A stretch of DNA of 64,000 nucleotides, taken from the NCBI GenBank assembly GCA_051208035.1, contig JBPJFZ010000012.1, positions 1 to 64,000 of the forward strand. The letters are read 5' to 3'. Shown here piece after piece: positions 15,481 through 24,520 of this stretch. How positions within the stretch are numbered: position 1 is the stretch's first letter; every line of letters starts with the position of its first letter. The stretch is from JACKOB01 sp024234575. GTDB lineage: Bacteria; Pseudomonadota; Gammaproteobacteria; Pseudomonadales; Oleiphilaceae. The notes under the pieces were generated by a model, which had not been told where the DNA came from, made no database searches, and was given only the letters and a program-made list of their open reading frames with translations. The translations under genes were made by a program, and so were the position numbers.

Positions 15481-16965
15481 CTAAATATCGGCAACCAGAC
15501 AATAGCACCCCTTGCCCTTCGATTTTGCAGCATACATGGCTTTATCTGCATTCTTCCTTAAAAGCTGGGCCGTATCGCCATCTGCCGGATAAGTAGCAAT
15601 ACCAATACTGGCACCTAAGCATATTTCACAGCCATCAACGGTGGTTAAGCTACAGATACGCTCTATGAGTTTTGATGCTAGTTCTTCCACACCTTTGGCG
15701 CTGGCGTGAGAACAGATAACGAGAAACTCATCGCCCCCTAATCGCCCCACTACATCACTTTGCCGTACGGTGTTTGTGAGTAGTTGTGCAACATTTTTCA
15801 AAACCTGATCACCTAAGTCATGTCCATACTGATCGTTAACTTGCTTAAAGCCATCGAGATCAATAAACAGTAGAGAGAAAATGGCGGACTCGTGACTGCA
15901 ACGATTGATCTCTTGCTTTAATCTTCTATCGACCATTTGCCGATTACAAAGATCTGTGAGCGGGTCAATAAACGCAAGTTCGGATAAATAGGTTTCAATG
16001 ACTTTCTGCGAACTGATATCAGCAACGGTATATATCAGGAAAATCTCGCCATTAAGTCGAACCTCTTTGGTCGAGACCTCAACATAAGTGACCTTTTTAA
16101 CGTTACTCGAAGGCGGCAAAATAACCTTGCTACAGCGATCTCCTTTTTCTAACAATGAATCAATCTGCAAACCTAACATGACATCTTTTGACCTGCTAAA
16201 TATTTCCTCAGCAGATTGGTTACAAGACACTATGTGCCCTTGCTTGGTCATAAGAATGGCAACATCTACATTATTGACAATTTTTTCTAAGAACCGTTTC
16301 CCTGCGCGGGTTAGGGCAAGATGTGAGAAAAACTGGCGAATGATAAAAACAAAATTGAGTAAGGCGAAAACAAAGGTTAGACCTTGGAAATAACGTATAT
16401 TTTGCGCGGCGTTCTTTGAATCGGATTCAAGGTAGATAGTTAAGGTGTTCATTAAAAGCCGAACATCATCATTGGTTTGCACAGTTTTCTCGATTAACGC
16501 GGTTGTTGCGTGCGTGTTGATCGTTGGCCTGCCTGCCAGAAAGGTTACAATAGACGCATGCCAAGGCAGCCAAAGATGCATAGCGGCGTCTACCACTCGC
16601 CTGGCAATTGCCCCTTCAACAGCGCGGATAGGCACCTTAACGCCTGCGGCATCAGGCGTTGTACCGCCCTCATCAAATGACCGCAATGTTTGGTCAAATA
16701 CCTCGGTTGCATATTGAAGTTTATCCAGCTCGACGGCCACTTTCGTGTACTCGCCCGCTTTTAAATGCAGATCCAGCAACAATACTGTTTTACCAATTTC
16801 CTGGGACAGCATGCGTTGCCGCCCAGCTATGTTAATCTCTCTTGCATCCTGTTCAAGCTTGACGGTTAGCATAAAATTCAACGCCAGAACCATGATATCC
16901 AGAATGACGAACAAACAGATCAGCGAGATCAGCTTCTTAATACTGCTACGACTAATATCAAGCAT
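15481..16965 (-). CDS. Diguanylate cyclase with PilJ-type N-terminal sensor and PAS domain
   Basis: A 494-residue protein anchored by a helix at about 12-32 and a second at about 190-215. The periplasmic loop opens with EINIAGRQRMLSQEIGKTVL, the PilJ/NarX-type four-helix sensor motif. A PAS domain (about 228-345, NVDVAILMTKQGHIVSCNQS) leads into a GGDEF domain with an intact GGDEF active site and an RQSD inhibition site five residues before it. Output should be cyclic di-GMP. It stands 255 bp upstream of another cyclase gene in the same direction, with a different sensor, so the pair reports two different signals. Possible relevance to surface life with the secretion genes nearby is only inference. 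Confidence 0.87.
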   Translation of the reverse strand: MLDISRSSIKKLISLICLFVILDIMVLALNFMLTVKLEQDAREINIAGRQRMLSQEIGKTVLLLDLHLKAGEYTKVAVELDKLQYATEVFDQTLRSFDEGGTTPDAAGVKVPIRAVEGAIARRVVDAAMHLWLPWHASIVTFLAGRPTINTHATTALIEKTVQTNDDVRLLMNTLTIYLESDSKNAAQNIRYFQGLTFVFALLNFVFIIRQFFSHLALTRAGKRFLEKIVNNVDVAILMTKQGHIVSCNQSAEEIFSRSKDVMLGLQIDSLLEKGDRCSKVILPPSSNVKKVTYVEVSTKEVRLNGEIFLIYTVADISSQKVIETYLSELAFIDPLTDLCNRQMVDRRLKQEINRCSHESAIFSLLFIDLDGFKQVNDQYGHDLGDQVLKNVAQLLTNTVRQSDVVGRLGGDEFLVICSHASAKGVEELASKLIERICSLTTVDGCEICLGASIGIATYPADGDTAQLLRKNADKAMYAAKSKGKGCYCLVADI

Positions 16966-16991
16966 AAAGCGTCCGTCTCTAGAAAAAAGAG

Positions 16992-18368
16992 TTAACTGGA
17001 AACCGGGGTACGCATCGTTACAAACTCTTCTGCAGCGGTAGGATGAATGCCAATGGTAGCGTCGAAGTGGGCCTTCGTTGCACCAGCTTTTATCGCGACA
17101 GCCATTCCTTGAATAATTTCGCCGGCTTCTGCACCAACCATATGTGCCCCAACAACCTTGTCGGAAGCATCATCAACGATAAGTTTCATCAGACAACGTT
17201 CGGTATTATTATTCATCGTATATTTCATTGGCCTGAACTCGGATCGATATACCCGAATTTTGCCAAATTTCTTCCGTGCTTGGGCTTCGGTGAATCCAAC
17301 CGTTCCGATTGTTGGCTGACAGAAAACTGCCGTGGGAATGTAGTCATAATCAACCATCACTGGTGCGCCCTTCACTAGATGGTGAGCGAGCGCCTGTCCT
17401 TCTGCCAGCGCTACAGGGGTCAGCTGCATGCCGCCAATAACATCTCCGACTGCGTAGACAGAGTCGCAGGTCGAACGAAAGTTGTTGTCTACAATAATTT
17501 CACTGGCAGAATTGAGGGTCACGGTAGTGGACTCAAGTCCGAGACCGGCAGTGTTAGGTATGCGCCCCGTAGCCGCCAGGACCAACCCAGTAATCACAGG
17601 TGTATCGCCGGAGGTCAGCGTAACTTGCAGATTGCCACCATCTACCTTATCCACTTTCGCTATATTTTCCCCAAAGCGCAGTTCTATGCCCTTCTTTTCA
17701 AGCTCTGCTCTGACAAACTGGCGGACGTCTTCATCAAACCCTCGCAAAAACATATCACCACGATAGATAAGGGTTGTTTTTACCCCTAAGCCCGCCAAAA
17801 TCCCGGCAAACTCGACGGCAATATAGCCACCACCCCACACGACCGCACTCGATGGTATTTTGTCGAGGTAAAACATATCCGTAGACGTTTTTAACAGCGC
17901 CTTGCCCGGTATATCCGGAATATTGGGCGTACCACCTGTGGCTATCACTATTTTCTTAGCTTGTAGTGTCTTGCCGTTAACCTCTACCGTCGTTGGGCCG
18001 GTTAGTTTTCCCCGACCTTCAATAAGCTGCACACCTGCATTCGCGAGAAGATTTCTATATATGCCGTTTAGTCGGGTTATTTCATTATCTTTATTCTGCT
18101 TAAGGACTTTCCAGTCAAAGCGGATGTTTTCAGCGTTCCACCCATAACCGGATGCATCATGAAAATCTTCACGATAATGCGCCGCATAGACGAACAGCTT
18201 TTTCGGTACACAACCGATATTAACACACGTGCCACCAAGGTATTGCTCTTCAATAACCGCCACTTTTGCTCCTAGCCCGGCGGCAATGCGGCTTAAACGC
18301 ACACCTCCCGAACCTGCACCAATCACAATAATATCAAAGGATTCGGAAAGACTACTCTGTGCAGACAT
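16992..18368 (-). CDS. gor: Glutathione-disulfide reductase
   Basis: A 458-residue FAD disulfide reductase that regenerates GSH from GSSG with NADPH in the cytoplasm. It has the N-terminal FAD fold (IIVIGAGSGGVRLSRIAAGL), the redox pair in GGTCVNIGCVPKKLFVYAA, an NADPH domain with VVWGGGYIAVEFAGIL, the second FAD motif YAVGDV, and the C-terminal catalytic His in GIHPTAAEEFVTM. The VNIGC form with a following FVYAA and the length agree with Gor rather than lipoamide dehydrogenase or mercuric reductase. It is a monocistronic gene 27 bp upstream of the PilJ-type cyclase on the same strand, so readthrough is possible. Confidence 0.92.
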   Translation of the reverse strand: MSAQSSLSESFDIIVIGAGSGGVRLSRIAAGLGAKVAVIEEQYLGGTCVNIGCVPKKLFVYAAHYREDFHDASGYGWNAENIRFDWKVLKQNKDNEITRLNGIYRNLLANAGVQLIEGRGKLTGPTTVEVNGKTLQAKKIVIATGGTPNIPDIPGKALLKTSTDMFYLDKIPSSAVVWGGGYIAVEFAGILAGLGVKTTLIYRGDMFLRGFDEDVRQFVRAELEKKGIELRFGENIAKVDKVDGGNLQVTLTSGDTPVITGLVLAATGRIPNTAGLGLESTTVTLNSASEIIVDNNFRSTCDSVYAVGDVIGGMQLTPVALAEGQALAHHLVKGAPVMVDYDYIPTAVFCQPTIGTVGFTEAQARKKFGKIRVYRSEFRPMKYTMNNNTERCLMKLIVDDASDKVVGAHMVGAEAGEIIQGMAVAIKAGATKAHFDATIGIHPTAAEEFVTMRTPVSS

Positions 18369-18512
18369 GCGTGACTTCTCCTTGCTAATGGCGGCTTTAC
18401 TTAAAAAATAGTGATATCAACAGTTGCGTTAACACTGAACGTTTTAACACATGAGGAGCAGAAGGGAAACGCCTGCCAGGGTCACAGACAGGCGCGTATA
18501 AATTTTAAACTG

Positions 18513-19178
18513 CTAGGCGCGCCGTTTAGGTTTAAAGAGTACGTACTCGGTGACATCACCAATTTTAACTTCACCCACCGTCTCGTAACCCATGCGATGA
18601 TAGAAGTCGAGATAACGACTATTGCCAGTATCCAATCCAATACCCGCAGAACGCGGGCTTTCTGCACAGACCTGTTCCACAGCATTGAGCAGCAACTGGC
18701 CAATGCCACGATTCTGATATTTGGGGTGCACACACCACAAGGGCAACTCGTGATGTTGATCAGACGGCAAGCAGGAGGCTACCTGCTCATGGTAATCAAT
18801 ATAGCGGCGGGTTGACGAAAGCCCGGCGGTTAACATCATGCGTAACCGCCAGTTTAATTGGTCACTGAGTTTTAAGCGTACATCAGGGCTACCAATAAAC
18901 GCTACCGCAACCAGTTGATCATCGAGTGTGACGCCAATCGCATCCTGACCCTTTTGGAAATGTAATTCCATCAGTTCGCGAATAGTTGCCCGGATACGCT
19001 GATCATATCCTGGTCGCTCTGCATCAAACAGGTATTTAAAAGTGGGTTCATAATGATAGGCCTGGTAAATAATCGACTTCGCTTCTTTAAGCGACGATAT
19101 ATCGAGCCTAACGATTTTAACGTCCGGCTCAGCCATATTTGCCGGTTGGGAGATTTCTGATTTTGCAGCTGAATTCAT
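18513..19178 (-). CDS. GNAT-family N-acetyltransferase
   Basis: A 221-residue acyl-CoA-dependent transferase. The last 100 residues show the GNAT core: LPLWCVHPKYQNRGIGQLLL carries the acetyl-CoA pyrophosphate loop (Q-N-R-G-I-G), followed by IGLDTGNSRYLDFYHRMGYE and a closing beta strand. The N-terminal half is a family-specific acceptor domain. The acceptor molecule cannot be deduced. It lies on the same strand as, and 102 bp downstream of, gspM, where gspN would be found in some type II secretion clusters, but it has no relation to secretion proteins. Confidence 0.8.
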   Translation of the reverse strand: MNSAAKSEISQPANMAEPDVKIVRLDISSLKEAKSIIYQAYHYEPTFKYLFDAERPGYDQRIRATIRELMELHFQKGQDAIGVTLDDQLVAVAFIGSPDVRLKLSDQLNWRLRMMLTAGLSSTRRYIDYHEQVASCLPSDQHHELPLWCVHPKYQNRGIGQLLLNAVEQVCAESPRSAGIGLDTGNSRYLDFYHRMGYETVGEVKIGDVTEYVLFKPKRRA

Positions 19179-19280
19179 TTTTATTTTATGCTCCGCAAAT
19201 CTTGTACAGGAATAGCTGCATTCTGAAACAGTTTGGCGCCTACGTCCAGACTAAAAACCAATTGACAGGATTAAACTTTA

Positions 19281-19802
19281 TCAAGGCCCAATTAATAGTC
19301 TTGCATTTACCAGACCTGGTTTTTCATCACGATCAATCGATATCTCTGATACTTTAAGGCTGTGGGACTTATCCAGATCTTGTAACCATTGCACCACTGA
19401 ATTAAATGGCACATCTTCGAGCCAGACTCTTAATTTAGAGTCACCACTGGGCTCGAACCTTTTAAGCTCTACATTGTACTTTTTACCAGCGGTGCTGATT
19501 GTCGATACCATGCTTTGCGGGTCTAACGCACCTTGAGAATTTTGCGTCAGCTGGGCGGCGATACTGGCCTGGCCAATATTCTGCTGTACAAAGCTGAGGG
19601 TTTCTGCCGCTGTGTGCATGCCCTCACGTGATGAGGTCATGTAATGATTAGAAGGTTGCCATATAAAAAAATAGAGACACGCCAGAACAAGTGCGCCCGC
19701 CATAAATTGCACATACTTTTTCTCTCGTGACGAAAGGCTATCGTAATGCCTAAGCGCTACCTGCAAGGCAGGTACGCTTTTTACCAACTTGGACATTTTC
19801 AT
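19281..19802 (-). CDS. gspM: Type II secretion system protein M
   Basis: A 173-residue bitopic inner-membrane protein. A short basic N-terminus leads to one hydrophobic helix (MAGALVLACLYFFIWQPSNH, about 34-52) and a periplasmic ferredoxin-like domain with the family ending (WLEDVPFNSVVQWLQDLDKS then a terminal VNARLLIGP). GspM pairs with GspL in the inner-membrane platform. It follows gspL by 7 bp and is the last gsp gene of the run; no gspN follows. Recognition rests on position, topology and the VPFxxVVxWLxDL signature. Confidence 0.88.
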   Translation of the reverse strand: MKMSKLVKSVPALQVALRHYDSLSSREKKYVQFMAGALVLACLYFFIWQPSNHYMTSSREGMHTAAETLSFVQQNIGQASIAAQLTQNSQGALDPQSMVSTISTAGKKYNVELKRFEPSGDSKLRVWLEDVPFNSVVQWLQDLDKSHSLKVSEISIDRDEKPGLVNARLLIGP

Positions 19803-19809
19803 TAAGACG

Positions 19810-21168
19810 CTAACTCCCAGATATACTAATACGGCCGCGGATATAGTCTTTTTCTTTTACGGCCGAACTTATCTTGGAATCAAGCCCGGCAGTACTGATT
19901 CCCTTTTTAAGTTGATCGAGCTGATCCAAAGATTTTGCTTGTAACTCGATATTCAACTCGCCACGCTGAGCATTAAAATTAATGCTGTTAAAAGTCATGG
20001 TACCCGCAGCACTAACCTTATAATACTGCGCGCCAGTAACACCCAGTACGGTTAAAAAGTCAGCACCTTGCGACTGCTGGCTGGCCGCCCGCAGTTTACT
20101 TTCAAGAAACTTCTTAAGGTTACTTTCGCTTACCCGTCGGTCATTGGGAAACACGGCTTTGTATTCCTGCAGAGCCACTTGCAGCGACTTATCTGCCTGA
20201 TGGCTATAATACGCCCCCTTGCCTATATTAAGTCCGACTTCAGCCAGGAACCACACCGTTAACACGGCAGCCACCCCTAACCACTTACGCCATTGCGAAC
20301 CGCTTTTTTCTTCTTGCGTATAGTCGCCCTGGCACATGTCAATCGCATCAGTATTATGAAAGTAACTGACAGCGAAAAACTCATTGGGCTTCAGTGAGCA
20401 TTGCTCAACATCCACCGTCAGGTTAGCAATCTGTTGTACTTCAGCAATAACCAGATGAGACTCATTGGGCTCGTGATGGCATTGGTAGACCTTTAGTGCG
20501 GCAGTTTCACCTTCGGCCTTGTGCTCTTCCATCCAGCTTTCTATATAATGCGCCAGACCTTTACTATTCATTTGCAAAGCAGCGTTATTGGCTTTTAACC
20601 AACTTTTCTCTGCATCTAACAATACAACTAAATCATTACTTTCTAACGGCAGTAATTGCGCGTCTGCATAGGTCGCGAACAAAGGCAAACCAGATTGGTT
20701 CCAAACGTGGTAATAGGCTTCAAATATAGACCTGTCGATGACCAGCACGGGAATGTCATTTTTCTTATTGCGATCGCCAATTGCCAGATGCAATGCATCA
20801 ATATCCTGGGCTACAAGCTCTTCTACCGCGAAAGGCAGTGCCTGTTGAATAACCCGGTGTTGCCGGGAGGGGATATTTATATTGGCATGAAACACATAGC
20901 TGGCAGGTACCAGTCCGATAATACCGACTTCTTCAATATTATTTTGTGCTAAGACCTGTTGGATTTGCGGCAATGTTGCGTGTTCGCCACACCCATTGCG
21001 TCCGCCTACAGCATCATACAATGCCCAATCCCAATGCAGGTGATGCTCATTGTCTTCTGCCGACAGGTCAGCCGAAGCGACAAAGCCGATGCTTTCGGAC
21101 TCGCCTTCTGTACTTTGTACCAACAGGTTCTCTCTGTTGGAGGGACTTAAAAAAAGTTTATGCGACAT
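19810..21168 (-). CDS. gspL: Type II secretion system protein L
   Basis: A 452-residue protein. The N-terminal ~300 residues form the cytoplasmic actin-like domain that binds the GspE ATPase (PASYVFHANINIPSRQHRVI, QQALPFAVEELVAQDIDALH). A single transmembrane helix follows (WLGVAAVLTVWFLAEVGLNI, about 290-310), then a periplasmic ferredoxin-like domain ending in GRISISG. It couples ATP hydrolysis to the pseudopilus assembly platform. Length and topology are normal for the family. It is transcribed downstream of gspK after 67 bp and upstream of gspM. Confidence 0.92.
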   Translation of the reverse strand: MSHKLFLSPSNRENLLVQSTEGESESIGFVASADLSAEDNEHHLHWDWALYDAVGGRNGCGEHATLPQIQQVLAQNNIEEVGIIGLVPASYVFHANINIPSRQHRVIQQALPFAVEELVAQDIDALHLAIGDRNKKNDIPVLVIDRSIFEAYYHVWNQSGLPLFATYADAQLLPLESNDLVVLLDAEKSWLKANNAALQMNSKGLAHYIESWMEEHKAEGETAALKVYQCHHEPNESHLVIAEVQQIANLTVDVEQCSLKPNEFFAVSYFHNTDAIDMCQGDYTQEEKSGSQWRKWLGVAAVLTVWFLAEVGLNIGKGAYYSHQADKSLQVALQEYKAVFPNDRRVSESNLKKFLESKLRAASQQSQGADFLTVLGVTGAQYYKVSAAGTMTFNSINFNAQRGELNIELQAKSLDQLDQLKKGISTAGLDSKISSAVKEKDYIRGRISISGS

Positions 21169-21235
21169 GTGACTGCCTGTAATTTATTTTTGGTTATCTT
21201 CAGCTTTTGTCGCTGACAAACTTGGACCAGCAGCA

Positions 21236-22213
21236 TTACAACAACACCTGTTTCTTGGTGATGATGTTCTTTTGCCCAAAATCCCTTGAAATAACGCGAA
21301 GTTTACCATCGTCAGCACGATAAAGATTTGAAACAAGCCGTGTTATTCGATCTTGAATGGTCACACGGATCGACACGGCAAAATATTTCGTATTTACGCT
21401 GACATTTTTTAGCTTTATCGCAGCCATTTCTGGTAACTGGTAGAGGTCTTCTATCGTCGCGAAAGGATTCTCGAGCCGCTTTTCGATGATCGTTTCTGCA
21501 GATTCAGCGGTAATATTTTCATGAAGCGACATTAACACTTCCTTGCTGCAGGTATTAACATTCACCGCCTTAGCATTGGGCGGTAGCACAGAAATATGCG
21601 GTGCCAACAGCACGTAGTCCTCTGCAGTCATACCTTCTATCAACATTAACTCGGAAACATGCCCCACCAATCCGTTCGCCGTTCGGTACGGTGTATCGTA
21701 AATCAGATAAGCCTCGTCTTCGGCACCTTTATACTCATAGCTTTCAACATCTGCATCCACCCAATCAACGAGTTTTTCAACGGACACAGAGACAATTCCC
21801 AAATTATCCAGCAATCGCTTTAGACGTTTCACCTGTTCAGCGTCGGCTTTACCTTTGCTGTCCACCAGGCTGTTTAGATTAAACCGACCCTGTAAATCGT
21901 CAACCTGAACTTCGATTAAACCCAGTTCCATCGGAAACGACGCCGCATACTCTGCCCAAAACTCCGTCATATGGTCGATAAACTTATTGTCTTTCTTGTC
22001 ATCTTCCCAGTCTTTATACAGTACCTGTCGGGCAAAGGCTTCGGCACTGATAGTCAGCTCGGTACCCTGTAACTGGGTAAATTGATTGATCGATTTTTTG
22101 ACAAATAAGTTTTGCTGTTTACCGATGCCGGCGGCAATAAGGGCGACCAGTGCCATGACAAACACCACAATAATCAGCGCCACGCCTCGCTGCTCTGAAT
22201 GGAGCTTATTCAT
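21236..22213 (-). CDS. gspK: Type II secretion system minor pseudopilin K
   Basis: A 325-residue protein starting at ATG 22213, which overlaps the end of gspJ by 8 bp; an upstream frame to 22282 lies inside gspJ and was rejected. A short basic leader (EQRG) precedes the hydrophobic ALIIVVFVMALVALIAAGIG segment of a class III prepilin; Val follows the cleavage Gly where most pseudopilins have Phe. The large globular domain carries VDDLQGRFNLNSLVD, VDWVDADVESYEYKGAED and VNVNTCSKEVLMSL, standard GspK signatures. GspK caps the pseudopilus tip with GspI and GspJ. Confidence 0.92.
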   Translation of the reverse strand: MNKLHSEQRGVALIIVVFVMALVALIAAGIGKQQNLFVKKSINQFTQLQGTELTISAEAFARQVLYKDWEDDKKDNKFIDHMTEFWAEYAASFPMELGLIEVQVDDLQGRFNLNSLVDSKGKADAEQVKRLKRLLDNLGIVSVSVEKLVDWVDADVESYEYKGAEDEAYLIYDTPYRTANGLVGHVSELMLIEGMTAEDYVLLAPHISVLPPNAKAVNVNTCSKEVLMSLHENITAESAETIIEKRLENPFATIEDLYQLPEMAAIKLKNVSVNTKYFAVSIRVTIQDRITRLVSNLYRADDGKLRVISRDFGQKNIITKKQVLL

Positions 22214-22985
22214 TGTTAGCTCCCGGTACGTTGCCACCGTTGTTACCAGCGTTGTCTCCTGCGTTGTTATCTGGTTCTGCATCAGCAGTTAAGTCTAATG
22301 ACTGTGCTGCCGAAAAAACACGGTAGATTTTACCGTAGAGATCATGCTCAATTTCAACCCGCATCGCCTTTGGCAACTGCGCATACTTGGCAACCCCGTC
22401 TTCGCCCCCCAGACTTTCTTCGGTGGGCCAGTCCCCAACCCATTGATTTTTATCCGTAAGAAAGGAAACCTTGAATGCGCTGATATTTTCATCAAGGACC
22501 ATGCTCCGTGGCTCGCTATCCTGGGCGCGGTCTAACACTTGCCAATAGGTTCGGCGCAATTGTTTGTCTTGCAATTCGTAAGCTACGCGCTGCAATTCAC
22601 TACGTTTATCTCCCAATGGATTGCGCCAGCCAGCGCGGGTCAATTCAATTTTATATAAAGTATTACGGTTCGAGATAACATAATCGGTATCACCAAATTC
22701 ATTTCGGATAGGCCGCGATACCAACTGTTGGAAATCTCTATCGATCAGTAAAAAGGTACGCTGTAACGACTCAAGAATGCCCTGTTGCCGCGCCAATACC
22801 TGTTGGGTGCGGATGGTGCTGTTGAGAATCTGCCATACACCTAGTCCTAGTGCGGCGGTAACTGCAATGGCAATGAGCACTTCGATGAGCGTGAAACCAT
22901 TACCTCGAGTAGAAAGACTTCGCTGACCTCTTTTCAAGATAATGTGATCAGTGCGTGTTTTAAGGCAACCTTGCTGTCTGTTCAT
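22206..22985 (-). CDS. gspJ: Type II secretion system minor pseudopilin J
   Basis: A 259-residue pseudopilin. The prepilin peptidase site is in STRGNGFTLIEVLIAIAVTA (about residues 25-44, cleavage after the last Gly, with Glu at +5). It is followed by the typical GspJ middle with RDFQQLVSRPIRNEFGD and ELTRAGWRNPLGDKRSELQR and by FKVSFLTDKNQWVGDWP. The C-terminal tail (last ~25 residues) is an Asn/Gly/Asp-rich low-complexity extension, which is unusual. It sits at the tip of the pseudopilus with GspK and GspI. Start overlaps the gspI stop by 4 bp. Confidence 0.92.
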   Translation of the reverse strand: MNRQQGCLKTRTDHIILKRGQRSLSTRGNGFTLIEVLIAIAVTAALGLGVWQILNSTIRTQQVLARQQGILESLQRTFLLIDRDFQQLVSRPIRNEFGDTDYVISNRNTLYKIELTRAGWRNPLGDKRSELQRVAYELQDKQLRRTYWQVLDRAQDSEPRSMVLDENISAFKVSFLTDKNQWVGDWPTEESLGGEDGVAKYAQLPKAMRVEIEHDLYGKIYRVFSAAQSLDLTADAEPDNNAGDNAGNNGGNVPGANNE

Positions 22986-23416
22986 CGTTTGCCAATAAAC
23001 CCGAGATAATCCATCTCTTTAAAGGGGTCACTATTACTATTGTCTGCTCGCCGGAACACTTCAAAATCAACACGCACCAGGTTGGGATCTTCAGTGCCAG
23101 ATACTTTTGTTACCAATCGCCATTTAAAACTGGCAAACTCCAGGTCTTTTTTAGTTTCTGACACGGCAGGAAACTTTTCGGCGATTCTTAACTCCGTTAA
23201 TGCGTTCTGGGCGATCATCGAGGCAAACGTTTTGTATTTCACCCGCTCGAAGCTGTCCATTGAAATCGCCATGCCTCTTAATGTCACCGTCGCGATCAGG
23301 CTAAATATTGTCAGCGCTACCATAACCTCAAGAAGGGTAAAGCCCGAACCCTTATTGTTCAGCTGCGCTTTTGTTGTCGGCAACGATAAAGTATGACGCA
23401 CAGGAAACATCATCAA
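22982..23416 (-). CDS. gspI: Type II secretion system minor pseudopilin I
   Basis: A 144-residue pseudopilin with a long leader and the processing motif NNKGSGFTLLEVMVALTIFS (about residues 20-39). The family motif ASMIAQNALTELRIAEKFPA follows, and the protein ends in the usual FEVFRRAD region. GspI forms the quasi-helical tip complex with GspJ and GspK. Its ATG overlaps the gspH stop (ATGA) and its stop overlaps the gspJ start, so translation of H, I and J is coupled. Confidence 0.92.
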   Translation of the reverse strand: MMMFPVRHTLSLPTTKAQLNNKGSGFTLLEVMVALTIFSLIATVTLRGMAISMDSFERVKYKTFASMIAQNALTELRIAEKFPAVSETKKDLEFASFKWRLVTKVSGTEDPNLVRVDFEVFRRADNSNSDPFKEMDYLGFIGKR

Positions 23417-23955
23417 TCCTCCGAAGACTCTTTCGGCGTTCGCAACACAATGTCGCTAAAGCCATCAGATTCAATATAAAAGGCGCGACTTTCCTGATTA
23501 TCAATAAAAAACCTTAAGGTATGGGGCGTTGACTCGCCGCTGGATAGAAACAGTAGAAGTGGCTTCTTTTCTTTGTCGTCGTCTTTCACTGCCAGTGATT
23601 TTGCTTCGTTGTCACGTGTGAGTTCAATTGTCAGCCATTCGGGCAGTTCCCGCGAGCGCAGGCTCTCGCCCTGAGATGCGGTCCATGAGTTATCAGCATC
23701 GTCGTAAATAAGAAAATCATAACCTTCGTTGTCGATATAAAAACCATATTCCTGATTTTGCAGAATCGCCTCTTCTGCGGCCAGACGCATCAGGGCATGC
23801 ATCCGTCTTACTTCATTTTCAAGTTCACGGGATTGGTTATTAACCCCAACCGATACAACCGCAATACTAGAAATTAAGCCAAGTAATACCAGCACGACCA
23901 ACAGTTCGATCAGTGTAAAACCCTTCGGCTGTGCCGCTACTAATTTGGCTTTCAT
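23413..23955 (-). CDS. gspH: Type II secretion system minor pseudopilin H
   Basis: A 180-residue pseudopilin with the processing site QPKGFTLIELLVVLVLLG (about residues 9-26), followed by EVRRMHALMRLAAEEAILQN and QEYGFYIDNEGYDFLIYDD, which are GspH signatures. GspH links the tip complex to the major pseudopilin. It lies 8 bp downstream of gspG. Nothing unusual in length or domain content. Confidence 0.92.
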   Translation of the reverse strand: MKAKLVAAQPKGFTLIELLVVLVLLGLISSIAVVSVGVNNQSRELENEVRRMHALMRLAAEEAILQNQEYGFYIDNEGYDFLIYDDADNSWTASQGESLRSRELPEWLTIELTRDNEAKSLAVKDDDKEKKPLLLFLSSGESTPHTLRFFIDNQESRAFYIESDGFSDIVLRTPKESSED

Positions 23956-23963
23956 GCAAATGA

Positions 23964-24437
23964 TTACTTTTTATCCAAAGCCCAAATACTGACATCAGCC
24001 GCATCACCTTCACCACCCTCTTTGCCATCGGCACCAAGCGAGTACAGGTCGTATGGGCCTTGAGCGCCTGGGCTCAGATACTGGTAAGGCACATCCCATG
24101 GATCAATCGGCAGCGATTGAAGATAACCATCTTTGTTCCAGTTTTTTGCTTCAGGAAATCCACTAGGCTTGCTTACCAACGCTTCTAGCCCTTGCTCGGT
24201 ACTGGGGTAGTTGTAGTTATCAAGTTTGTACATATCCAGCGCATTCGCGACATTACGCAGCTGTGCTTTGGCAACCCCAATTCTGGCTTCATCGCCACGA
24301 CCCAGAATATTCGGCGCAACAATAGCAACCAGCAGCCCGAGAATGACCATTACAACCATGATTTCTATTAAGGTAAAACCCGCCTGCTTTTTGCCCTGTA
24401 ATTGTATCGCGAGTTTATTGTTAACGTTTTTTTCCAT
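23964..24437 (-). CDS. gspG: Type II secretion system major pseudopilin G
   Basis: A 157-residue pseudopilin, the main subunit of the periplasmic pseudopilus. Processing site KKQAGFTLIEIMVVMVILG (about residues 16-34), then NILGRGDEARIGVAKAQLRN, the family core LDMYKLDNYNYPSTEQGLEA, and the calcium-site region LGADGKEGGEGDAADVSIW. GGAAACAGGTA precedes the ATG. The gene is separated from gspF by 83 bp and from gspH by 8 bp, and is likely the most strongly expressed of the cluster. Confidence 0.95.
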   Translation of the reverse strand: MEKNVNNKLAIQLQGKKQAGFTLIEIMVVMVILGLLVAIVAPNILGRGDEARIGVAKAQLRNVANALDMYKLDNYNYPSTEQGLEALVSKPSGFPEAKNWNKDGYLQSLPIDPWDVPYQYLSPGAQGPYDLYSLGADGKEGGEGDAADVSIWALDKK

Positions 24438-24520
24438 TACCTGTTTCCTTAGTCATGACAAAGTTCAAATAAAACGATGGGGTACTATTTATACTATTGT
24501 TTTTTAACGTTTTCAGCCTT

